Assembly: GCA_020850995.1 (NCBI GenBank)
Contig: JADZDP010000133.1
Coordinates: 1 to 43,090, forward strand
DNA length: 43,090 bases
Origin: Deltaproteobacteria bacterium
GTDB lineage: Bacteria > Myxococcota > UBA727 > VGSZ01
Reading direction: 5' to 3'
Positions within the stretch are counted from its first letter, which is position 1. Each line of letters opens with the position of its first letter. Shown here piece by piece: positions 1-7,900 of this stretch. The position numbers were made by a program, and so were the translations under genes. Below the pieces are notes generated by a model. It saw only the letters and a list, made by a program, of their open reading frames with translations, ran no database searches and was not told where the DNA came from.

Positions 1-344
1 CCGCCCTTGCCCTTCTTCTGGATGGGGTACTCGTGGCTCTCGGAGACCACGGTGAGCTTCTTCACCGTCAGCTCCATCTTGCAGTAGGGCGCGCGCTCGT
101 CGGCCTTGAGCGGGCCCTCGACGATGACGGCGCTCTCAGCACCCAGGTGCTTGGCACGCTCGAAGGTGGCCTCGTCCACGTCTTGGAGACCCATCACGCA
201 CTGCATGAAGCCCGAGCCGTCGCGCAAGTGGAGGAACTGCACCTTGCCGGAGCCGCGACGGTTGGCGAGCCAGCCTTTGAGCACCACGTCCTGGCCCACG
301 TGCGCGCTGGCTTCTCCGATGCGGACAGAGGGTGCTTGGCTCAT
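1..344 (-). CDS. asnS: Asparaginyl-tRNA synthetase, N-terminal part (cut by window edge)
   Basis: Class II aminoacyl-tRNA synthetase that charges tRNA-Asn in the cytoplasm. Only the first 114 residues lie in the window; the class II catalytic core is beyond base 1. The visible part is the OB-fold anticodon-binding domain: GWLANRRGSGKVQFLHLRDG near residues 23-42, then a hydrophobic strand and a segment ending in YPIQKKGKGG, as is usual for AsnRS at the hinge to the catalytic domain. The AspRS and LysRS OB folds look different in this stretch. ATG at 344 is preceded by GAGGAG at good spacing. The gene is divergent from the M23 lipoprotein gene, so bases 345-480 should hold promoters for both. 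Confidence 0.92.
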   Translation of the reverse strand, partial: MSQAPSVRIGEASAHVGQDVVLKGWLANRRGSGKVQFLHLRDGSGFMQCVMGLQDVDEATFERAKHLGAESAVIVEGPLKADERAPYCKMELTVKKLTVVSESHEYPIQKKGKG

Positions 345-480
345 GGCGGCTCCTCGACGTGACCACGGGATCGACTGCGTGCGGATCGCAAGGGCCGGGC
401 CGGGCGTCAACGGGCTGGCCTGCTCCCCGTCGGTCGTTGATCGGACGCGCCGCGGCGGCCAGGCGCGCTACCAAGGGGGA

Positions 481-1494
481 ATGAAAACGATCGTTTCTAA
501 GCGATCGCCGCTCGTGGCCGCCTGGCTCCTCCTGGGCTGCGCCCCGGAGCTGACGGTGCCCTTCGAGGAGGGCCTGGGGCCCGAGATCGCCGCGCGCGGC
601 CAAGTGGCTGACGGCACCTTCCACACCGTGGTGCCGCCGGACGAGCCGCCGCCCGATGAGCCGCCACCGGATGAGCCGCCGCCCGACGAGCCGCCGCCAG
701 ACGACCCCGTGGCTGGCTGCCCGCAGGTGCGCGTGGTGGGCACGGGCGGCGAGGTGCTGAACGTGCGCCCCGACCCTTCCACGGCGAACCCCGTGGTGGG
801 CGCGCTCGCCGCCGGCGCCGTGGTCGACGTCATCGACGTGGTGAGCGGCCAGGCCATCAACGGCGAGGACACCTGGTTCGAGATCGACGACGGCGCCATC
901 AGCGGCTTCGTCTCCGGTGCCTTCGCCGAGTGCCACGACCCCGTCGACGAGCCGCCGCCCGAGACGCCCCCGGATGACAGTGGCTTCGACCCGGCGGTGT
1001 TCCTGTTGCCGCTCGCCTGCGGCGCCACGCGCACCGTCACCCAGGGGAACAACACGAGCTTCTCGCACAACGGCGGCTCGGCGTACGCCTTCGACTTCGG
1101 CCTGCCGCTCAACACGCCGATGATGGCCATGCGCGCCGGCACCGTCGCGTACTTGAACGAGAGCACGCAGCCCGGCGACGCCTGCTACGACGGCGGCGGA
1201 CAGGAGTGCGCCAACGAGGCCAACTACGTCGTCATCCGCCACAGCGACGACACCACCACGCTGTACGCGCACATCAACTCGGCCACCGTGCGGGTGGGCG
1301 ATCAGGTCGCGCGCGGCCAAGAGGTGGCGCGCTCGGGCAGCACCGGCTGGTCCACGGGCCCGCACGCGCACGTGCAGCGCCAGGGCGAATGCGGCATCTG
1401 GTGGTGTCAGTCCATCGCCATGCAATTCGGCGACGTCGGCGGCGACCATGTGCCCGACGGCGGCCAGACCGTGACGAGCCAGAACTGCCCCTAG
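481..1494 (+). CDS. Secreted lipoprotein with SH3b domain and M23 (LytM-type) peptidase domain
   Basis: Predicted cell-wall-facing metallopeptidase of 337 residues. The N-terminus is a lipoprotein signal (hydrophobic run ending in LLLGC, Cys20). About five PPPDE repeats follow (roughly residues 52-76) as a stiff acidic-proline spacer. Next comes an SH3b-like domain (about 80-146, with LNVRPDPS), a second short proline linker, and an M23 domain (about 175-335). Zinc-site signatures are an AYAFDFGLPLNTP segment with Asp and a downstream GPHAHV (HxH). The first metal-site histidine is not in the strict HxxxD position but lies 9 residues before the Asp (SHNGGSAYAFD), a variant spacing. Substrate is inferred to be peptidoglycan cross-links. 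The open frame continues far upstream, but the signal peptide and the AGGGGGA just before ATG481 fix the start. Confidence 0.85.
   Translation: MKTIVSKRSPLVAAWLLLGCAPELTVPFEEGLGPEIAARGQVADGTFHTVVPPDEPPPDEPPPDEPPPDEPPPDDPVAGCPQVRVVGTGGEVLNVRPDPSTANPVVGALAAGAVVDVIDVVSGQAINGEDTWFEIDDGAISGFVSGAFAECHDPVDEPPPETPPDDSGFDPAVFLLPLACGATRTVTQGNNTSFSHNGGSAYAFDFGLPLNTPMMAMRAGTVAYLNESTQPGDACYDGGGQECANEANYVVIRHSDDTTTLYAHINSATVRVGDQVARGQEVARSGSTGWSTGPHAHVQRQGECGIWWCQSIAMQFGDVGGDHVPDGGQTVTSQNCP
485..496. repeat. 12-bp perfect palindrome AAACGATCGTTT over the start of the M23 gene
   Basis: AAACGATCGTTT spans codons 2-6 of the M23 lipoprotein gene and is conspicuously AT-rich for this sequence. It could be an operator reaching into the coding region or a chance product of an N-terminal Lys-Thr-Ile-Val sequence. 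Function is not shown. Confidence 0.3.
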
Positions 1495-1582
1495 CGCAGC
1501 GAGCACGTCGTGGCGGACCGCGTCCTGCCGCGCCCGCCCGATCGCTTGACCAGGGCGGCCCCGACGCACATGCTGCGCCGCC

Positions 1583-2233
1583 ATGAGCGATCCCGGCCCC
1601 CGACCCGACCTGCACCGCGGCCACGTCGAGGTCATCTGCGGGCCGATGTTCTCCGGCAAGACCGAGGAGCTGATCCGCCGCCTGCGCCGCGCGCAGATCG
1701 CGCGCCAGGGCGTGGTGGTGGTGAAGCCGAAGATCGACGATCGCTACGACGCCACCGACGTGGTCAGCCACTCGTCGCTGCGCATTCGTAGCCTGCCCCT
1801 CGAGCGCGCGGCGCAGATCGAGCCAGCGCTGCGCGAGCAAGGCGGGCGCATCGACGTCGTGGGCATCGACGAGGCCCAGTTCTTCGACGAGGTGCTGGTC
1901 GAGGTGGTGGAGCGCTTGGCCGATCGCGGGGTGCGCGTGGTGGTGGCCGGGCTCGACCAAGACTACCTGGGGCGCCCCTTTGGGCCCATGCCGCGCCTGT
2001 TGTGCACGGCCGAGCTCGTCACCAAGCAGCTCTCGGTGTGCATGGTGTGCGGCGGCCCGGCCTCGAAGAGCCAGCGCGTCCACCCCCAGGCCGCGCGCAT
2101 ATCGCGCGCCGACCCTGCCACCGCCGAGCAAGTGCTGGTGGGCGGCGGCGACTCCTACGAGGCGCGCTGCCGCGGCTGCTACGTCCAGGGCATCGACGTG
2201 CCGAGCCGCCCGCCAGGCCGGGAGGATCGATGA
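1583..2233 (+). CDS. tdk: Thymidine kinase (type II, TK1-like)
   Basis: Phosphorylates thymidine (and deoxyuridine) with ATP to give dTMP; cytoplasmic pyrimidine salvage. The 216-residue protein has the TK1-family P-loop GPMFSGKT (residues 20-27), the DEAQFF motif (96-101) with the catalytic Glu of the family, and a zinc ribbon made by CMVCG and CRGCY. Length is normal for the family. The stop overlaps the start of the next gene as ATGA (2230-2233), so the two are probably translationally coupled. The ATG at 1583 has no strong Shine-Dalgarno; the P-loop lies 20 residues in, as expected. Confidence 0.96.
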   Translation: MSDPGPRPDLHRGHVEVICGPMFSGKTEELIRRLRRAQIARQGVVVVKPKIDDRYDATDVVSHSSLRIRSLPLERAAQIEPALREQGGRIDVVGIDEAQFFDEVLVEVVERLADRGVRVVVAGLDQDYLGRPFGPMPRLLCTAELVTKQLSVCMVCGGPASKSQRVHPQAARISRADPATAEQVLVGGGDSYEARCRGCYVQGIDVPSRPPGREDR

Positions 2234-3066
2234 GCGAGCACAGCTACCCCTTCGCAGACGCCTGCTATGGCCACCTGAGCACCCGCGAGGGCGAGCTCGA
2301 GCACGCCTACGGCCCGCAGGTGCACATCCTGGCCGACCCCTTCTTGCTCACGCACCTCGCGTTCCTCTGCGCCGAGACCACGCAGCAGCCCGCCATCAAC
2401 GAGGTGGTGCGCGACCAGTACCGCTACCTCATCAAGGCGGTGCTGAACGGCGAGTTCCCGCGCGTGGTCAAGCGCGTGACCACGCGCATGGCGGCCGTCT
2501 CCGAGCGCGGCACCTGGGTGGGCGAGGTGCTCGAGACCCAGCAGCGCGCGGTCTCGGTCAACATCATGCGGGCCGGCACCTTGCCGAGCCAGGTCTGTTA
2601 CGACTTCTTGAACAAGACCCTCGACCCCAAGCTGGTGCGCCAAGACCACGTCGTGATGAGCCGCGTGACCGACGACGCGGGCCACGTCACCGGTTCGCGC
2701 TTCGGCGACTCCAAGATCGGCGGCGACGTCGATGGCGCCATGGTGCTGTTCCCCGATCCCATGGGCGCCACCGGCGGCTCGCTCGCCGAGGCGCTTCGCT
2801 ACTACAAGGACAAGGTGCCGGGCCGCGCGCGCAAGTACGTGTGCGTGAACCTCATCGTCACTCCCGAGTATCTGCGGCGCATCACCAGTGAGCACCCTGA
2901 CGTCGTCATCTACGCCGTGCGCTTGGACCGCGGCGCCTCGTCGCCCGAGGTGCTGCGCGAGAAGCCCGGCGTGCGCTGGGCCGAGGAGAGCGGGCTCACC
3001 GAGAAGCAGTACATCGTCCCGGGGGGCGGCGGCTTCGGCGAGATCATGAACAACGCCTACTGCTGA
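2230..3066 (+). CDS. Uracil phosphoribosyltransferase family protein with divergent C-terminal loop
   Basis: Type I phosphoribosyltransferase fold, 278 residues, longer than typical bacterial Upp (about 208). The UPRT landmarks are present: NIMRAGTLPS (111-120, matching the ILRAG loop) and the PRPP loop DPMGATGGS (176-184). The C-terminal base-binding segment, normally YIVPG followed by GD-x-GDR, reads YIVPGGGGFGEIMNNAYC, with the aspartates replaced. Uracil to UMP is the expected reaction, but the changed loop leaves base specificity open. The gene overlaps tdk by 4 bases and precedes hpt, forming a nucleoside/base salvage run. I leave the symbol empty because of the divergence, although upp is the nearest name. 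Confidence 0.85.
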   Translation: MSEHSYPFADACYGHLSTREGELEHAYGPQVHILADPFLLTHLAFLCAETTQQPAINEVVRDQYRYLIKAVLNGEFPRVVKRVTTRMAAVSERGTWVGEVLETQQRAVSVNIMRAGTLPSQVCYDFLNKTLDPKLVRQDHVVMSRVTDDAGHVTGSRFGDSKIGGDVDGAMVLFPDPMGATGGSLAEALRYYKDKVPGRARKYVCVNLIVTPEYLRRITSEHPDVVIYAVRLDRGASSPEVLREKPGVRWAEESGLTEKQYIVPGGGGFGEIMNNAYC

Positions 3067-3099
3067 GCGCAGGGAGTCGGGCGAGCGAGCGGAGCGACC

Positions 3100-3645
3100 A
3101 TGGGCTTTTTCGAGCAGAAGAACCTGAGCGTGATGCTGTCGGCGGAGCAAGTCGCTGCGCGCGTGGCGGCGCTGGGCGAGCAGATCACGCGGGACTACGT
3201 CGGCAAGCTCGGCGCCGACGAGCTGGTGTGCATCGGCATCCTCAAGGGCAGCTTCGTGTTCTTGGCCGACCTGGTGCGGCGCATCGACCTGCCGCTGGTG
3301 GTCGACTTCATCGCGCTCTCCTCCTACGGCGACGCCACCGAGTCGTCGGGCGTTGTGCAGCTCACGCAGGATCTGAGCCGTCCCATCGCGGGCAAGCACG
3401 TGCTCGTGGTCGAGGATATCGTCGACACCGGCCTGACCATGAAGTACCTCCTCGAGAACTTGCACACGCGACACCCTGCGTCGATCAAGCTCGCGTCGCT
3501 CCTCGAGAAGCCCACCAAAAACCAGGCAGGGGTGAAGGTCGACTACCTGGGCTTCGCCATCGAAGACAAATTCGTGGTGGGCTACGGCCTCGACGCCGCC
3601 AGCCGGTACCGCAACCTGCCCTACATCGGTTTGGTCACTTCCTGA
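3100..3645 (+). CDS. hpt: Hypoxanthine phosphoribosyltransferase
   Basis: Converts hypoxanthine (and often guanine) plus PRPP to IMP/GMP in purine salvage. The protein has 181 residues, normal for HPRT. Motifs: ILKGSFVFLADLVR (PPi loop), SSYGDAT, the PRPP-binding VLVVEDIVDTGLT, and DYLGFAIEDKFVVGYGLD, which holds the conserved purine-contact region. GGAG five bases before ATG3100 supports the start. It follows the UPRT gene by 33 bases, completing tdk-UPRT-hpt, and is followed after 40 bases by a GAF-GGDEF gene. Confidence 0.96.
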   Translation: MGFFEQKNLSVMLSAEQVAARVAALGEQITRDYVGKLGADELVCIGILKGSFVFLADLVRRIDLPLVVDFIALSSYGDATESSGVVQLTQDLSRPIAGKHVLVVEDIVDTGLTMKYLLENLHTRHPASIKLASLLEKPTKNQAGVKVDYLGFAIEDKFVVGYGLDAASRYRNLPYIGLVTS

Positions 3646-3685
3646 GCGCAGCTGCGCCCGACACCGCACCACCAGCGAGAACGAC

Positions 3686-4864
3686 GTGGGACGAAACGCC
3701 GACAAGAAGAAGATGCGCCGCCAAGGGCACTCGCAAGAGAGCGCCGGGCCGGGCCTGGTGTCGGCCGAGCGCGCGCCCGTCGATGAGCTCGACGTGGAGC
3801 GCCAGCTGGTCCCGGGCCTCGAGGTCCCGCCCGGCCTCGACGAGGACGGCAGCATGATGCGCGCGTTGTTTCGCATCACCTGCCTCCTGTCGGTGCGCGA
3901 CCGGCATGGCGTGCCACCCGCCAACATGCACCGGGTGGCGGCCGAGCTCGCGGCCATCGTGCAGGCAGACACCATGACGCTGATGCGCCTCGATCGCGGC
4001 GACGACCTGCTGCCGGCGCGGCTCACCCTCATCGGCGCCGAGGGCCTGGTGCACATCGATCAGGGGCTGGTCACCTTCGAGCTCGGCGACGGCGTGGCGG
4101 GGCAGGTGGCGCTGCACGGGAGCCCCATCAGCATCGAGGACGCGCCGCGCGATCCTCGCTTCGCGCGCCTGTACGGGCAGCGCACCGAGATCGGCTCACT
4201 CCTCGCCGTGCCGCTGTGTTTCGGCGGGCGCGTGGTGGGCGTGGTGACCGCGTCGCGGCGAGAGATCCGCGCGTTTTCGCCCGTCGATCAGGAGCGCTTG
4301 ACCGTGGCCGCAGACTCGGTGGCACAGGACCTGGAGCAGGCGCGCCTGCTCATCGAGGCCACCACCGATCCCCTCACCGGCCTCGGCAGCCGCCTCGCGC
4401 TGCTGCTGGCCCTGCCGCGCGAGGTGGAGGTCGCCCGGCGCTACGGCACGGATCTGTCCCTCCTCATCGTCGATGTCGACGGCTTGGCCGCCATCAACAC
4501 CGGCCAGGGGCGGGCCGTGGGCGATCGGGTGTTGGTGGAGTGCGGCCGGCGCTTGCGGGCCGCGGTGCGCGCCGCCGACCTGCCGGTGCGCCTGGGCGCC
4601 GACGAGCTCGCCGTCGTGCTGCCAATGACACCGGCCAACAACGCCCGCGCCCTCGCCAAGCGCCTGGTGCGCACGCTGCAGGAGCCAATCCCCACCCTCG
4701 ACGGGGTCGCGCTCTCCTACTCCGTCGGCGTGGCCACGCTCGCCGGCGCCGACGAGGACCCGCTGGCCTTCCTGTGGCGTTGCGACGCCGCGCTCGAGCA
4801 GGCGAAGCGGGAGGGGGGCGACCGCATCGTGGGGGCAGTGGTGCCGCGCCGCACCATCGAGTAG
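3686..4864 (+). CDS. GAF-GGDEF protein with degenerate GADEL active site
   Basis: A 392-residue soluble signalling protein. After a charged N-terminus, a GAF domain spans about residues 60-215 and a GGDEF domain about 222-388, introduced by the usual TTDPLTGLGSRLAL. The catalytic GG(D/E)EF is GADEL (304-308), whereas the allosteric inhibitory-site motif RxxD is intact as RAAD (295-298) at the canonical five-residue distance. This suggests a weak or inactive diguanylate cyclase, or a c-di-GMP-binding receptor whose GAF domain senses a ligand. Start GTG3686 gives the longest form; in-frame ATG3713 is an alternative. It lies 40 bases after hpt and may be co-transcribed with the salvage genes. 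Confidence 0.88.
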   Translation: MGRNADKKKMRRQGHSQESAGPGLVSAERAPVDELDVERQLVPGLEVPPGLDEDGSMMRALFRITCLLSVRDRHGVPPANMHRVAAELAAIVQADTMTLMRLDRGDDLLPARLTLIGAEGLVHIDQGLVTFELGDGVAGQVALHGSPISIEDAPRDPRFARLYGQRTEIGSLLAVPLCFGGRVVGVVTASRREIRAFSPVDQERLTVAADSVAQDLEQARLLIEATTDPLTGLGSRLALLLALPREVEVARRYGTDLSLLIVDVDGLAAINTGQGRAVGDRVLVECGRRLRAAVRAADLPVRLGADELAVVLPMTPANNARALAKRLVRTLQEPIPTLDGVALSYSVGVATLAGADEDPLAFLWRCDAALEQAKREGGDRIVGAVVPRRTIE

Positions 4865-4883
4865 CCGGGGCCGAAGCTCCGGC
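4864..4883 (+). terminator. Terminator-like hairpin after the GAF-GGDEF gene
   Basis: GCCGGGGC - CGAA - GCTCCGGC forms an 8-pair stem (one G-U) with a four-base loop, starting on the last base of the stop codon. There is no T-run, as is common in high-GC genomes, so it could be a Rho-assisted or intrinsic-like terminator. It closes the tdk-to-GGDEF unit before the long coiled-coil gene. Confidence 0.5.
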
Positions 4884-4927
4884 CGGCGCCTCGAACGGGT
4901 CGCCGAGCTTTCGCCGCGGCCGGGCTC

Positions 4928-7900
4928 TTGCTATCCACGACAGTCGTGGGTCGTACCGACCTTTTCCGAGAGGGCGCCCGGCTTCCCGAGGAGCTCGCGC
5001 GGCTCCTTTTCTTGGAGCCCGTCATCAGCGGTCGCCGTGTGCTCGAGGTGGGCGCGCGCTCCGACAGCGTGGCGGCGTTCCTCATCGAGCTCGGCGCCAG
5101 CCGCGTGGTGTGCGCGCACGACGACAAGGAGCTGGTAGAGGCGCTGCGCGGCGCCAACCGGCTCGATCGCGTCGACTTCCGGGTCATCCGGCCCGGCGTG
5201 TTGCCCGGCGACGACGGTGCCTTCGATCTGGTGATCGACTTCTCGTTGCCAGCGGCCCTGGCCGCCGGCCAGACCTTCCGCCTCACCGACATCGCGCGGC
5301 TGCTGTCGGACGATGGCTTCGCCGTCACGGCGCTGTGCGCGGCGCAGGTGCATGGGCTGCAGGCGATCCTGGGCGGGCCGCTCGCCGAGACGCCCGTGGG
5401 CGGCGAGCGATCCGCCGCTGGCCTCGGCGTCGGCCCCGTCGGCTATCGCGGGCTCGTGGAGGCGCTCAAGCTCCAGTTCGACGTCGTGCAGGTGTACTTC
5501 CAGAGCCTGCTGCTCGGCTATCTGTTCGGCTCCTTCGACGTGGAGCCGAGCGGCGACGGCGTCTCGCCCAACACCTCGCTCATGGGCGGCAGCGCCGAGC
5601 CGGCGGGCCACTACCTGTTCTCGTTTGGCACCGCCGTCCCGGTCATCGAGGACGTGGCGTTGGTGCAGGTGCCCTTCCACGAGCTCTTGGCGCGCGCGCG
5701 CCCCGCCGGCGAGGCCACGGCCCGCGCGCCCGCCACGCTGCCGCCGATGCCGGCCGAGCGTGAGCCCACGTCGCCCCCGCCAGACCCGGCGCCCGCCCCC
5801 GCTGTCGACGACGAGGAGCGTGAGGCGCTGCGCGCGCAGGCCGCGGCGCAAGAGGCGGCGCTCTACGAGATCGCGGCGCGCATGGAGCGCTTGCGTGGCG
5901 ACATCGGCGCCCTGGTGGAGACGCTCGATCAACGCACGCGCGAGCGCGACGAGGCGCAGGCCTTCGTCGAGGGGCTCGAGGCTGCGGTAGCGGCGCGCGA
6001 CGCGACGCTCACCGAGCTGCACGAGGAGCGGCGCCGCTTGGTGGCGGCCGTCTCCGAGCTCGAGCGCTCGGTGCGCGCGGGCTCTGACGCGCTCACCATG
6101 GCCGAGGGCACCGCGGGCGAGCTCGCGCGGCTGCGCGACGAGCGCGCCCAGCTGGTCGAGCACATCGCGCGCGTCGAGGGCGAGCTGGTCACGTGGCAGA
6201 ATCGTGGCCGCATCCTCGAGGAGGCCCACGAGGTCTCGCGCATGCGCATCGCCGAGCTCGAGGACGCGTTCTTGTCCTTCGAGGGGCAGCGCGGTGAGAT
6301 CAGCAGGGCGCTGGCACACGCGCGCGCGCAGCTCGAAGACCAAGCGGAGCGCACCGCGGCCGAGCGCTCGATGCTCGACGCCGCCGTGGCCACGCACCAG
6401 GCGCAGGTGTTGGCGCTCGAGCGCACGCTCGACGAGACGCGTGCGGTGCTCGAGCGCGAGCGTGTCGCGCTCGGCGAGGCACAGACCCAGATCGAGCGCG
6501 AGCGCGCGGTGCTGGAGGAGCAGCGCGCGCTGCGCGAGCGCATCGAAAGCGAGCTGACCGAGCGCGTGCGCGTGCTCGAGGCGGAGCTGGCGGATGCGCT
6601 TGGCGCCGTGGCGGTGCGCGAGCAGGCGCTGGTGGACCGCGACCGCGATCTCGAGGATCTCGCGCGGTCGCGTGATCGCGCGGTCGAGGAGCTCGCCCAG
6701 GCGCGCGAGCACGTCGACACGGAGTATCGCGCGCGCATCACGGGGCTCGAGGAACGGCACGAGGAGCTCGAGGCCGACGCGCGGCGCCTCGCCGACGGCG
6801 TCAAGACGCTGGTGCAGGAGCGCGAGGAGCATCGGCGCGAGGCGGCCACGCAGCGAGAGCGGGCAGAGCAGGCGCAAGCGCATGCCGAAGCGCTCGATGA
6901 GCGCGCGCGCGCGGCGCAGGGTGCGCACGCCGACGCGGAACAACGCGCGGCCGAGCTGCAGGGCGCGCTCGACGAGCGCGAGCGCCGCCAGCGCGCAGCT
7001 CATGCGGCGCTCGAGGAGTCGCAGAAGCAACTGGCGGCGGCGCGCGACGGCATGCACGAGGTCGCGGGGCAGCGTGACACGCTCAAGCAGGTGGTGGCGG
7101 CGCGCGAGCGCGAGATCCTGTCGCTCAAGGATGAGCTTGGCGCGGCGTCGGCCGAGGTGGCGCGCGCCCGCGAGCAGGCTGACGTACAGCACAAGGCGCT
7201 GGCCGACGCGCGCCAGCGCCTGCAGGCCATCGAGGTCGAGCGCGCGCAGTACCGGCGGCGCGAGGAAGAGCTCGGGAGCAAGAACCTCACGGCGCTGGGC
7301 GATATGGAGCGCGCTCGCGCCGACGTGGAGCGCGTCGCGGACGAGCTCGCGGCCGCGCGCGCGGAGCGACGCCAAGCGCTCGACGACGCGGCCGGCGCCG
7401 CGGCCGCCCACGCGGCGCTGCTGGACGAGGAGCGCGCCGCCCACCGGTCGACCCGCGAGCGCGTGACCACGCTGGAGCTCACGCTGGAGGAGATCGAGGA
7501 GCAGCGCGAGGATGCGGCGGCGCAGGTGGCGCGCGCCGAGGAAGAGCTGCGCGTCGCGCGCCTAGAGCACGGCGACGATCGCAGCGAGGTCGAGCGCCTC
7601 TCGGCGCGCGCCGAGCTCTTGCAGGCTGCGCTCGACGAGGCCGGCGCGACCCTGTCGCGTCAGGCAACCCAGCTCGCCATCGTCAAGGTCTCGCTCGAGG
7701 AGGGGCGCGGCGATTACGATCGCAAGCACGCCGAGGCCGCCATGCTGCGCGCTGCGCTGGGCGAGGCGCGCTCGCTCCTCGATGTCGAACGCGCGCGCGG
7801 CGATCTGTTCCACGAGGAGCTGGGCGAGGCGCACGAGGCGCTGGTGCAGGAGCGCGCGCGCGGCGATCTGCGCGCCGCCGAGCTCGAGGAGGCGCAGCAG

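Noticed and set aside
136..1659. 507-residue minus-strand open frame
   Set aside because: Antisense to the M23 lipoprotein and tdk; low-complexity Arg/His/Ala-rich translation typical of shadows in GC-rich DNA.
4931..7444. 837-residue minus-strand open frame over the coiled-coil gene
   Set aside because: Mirror of biased coiled-coil codons; translation is Arg/Leu/Ala-rich without domains, and the plus frame has coherent heptads and a domain.
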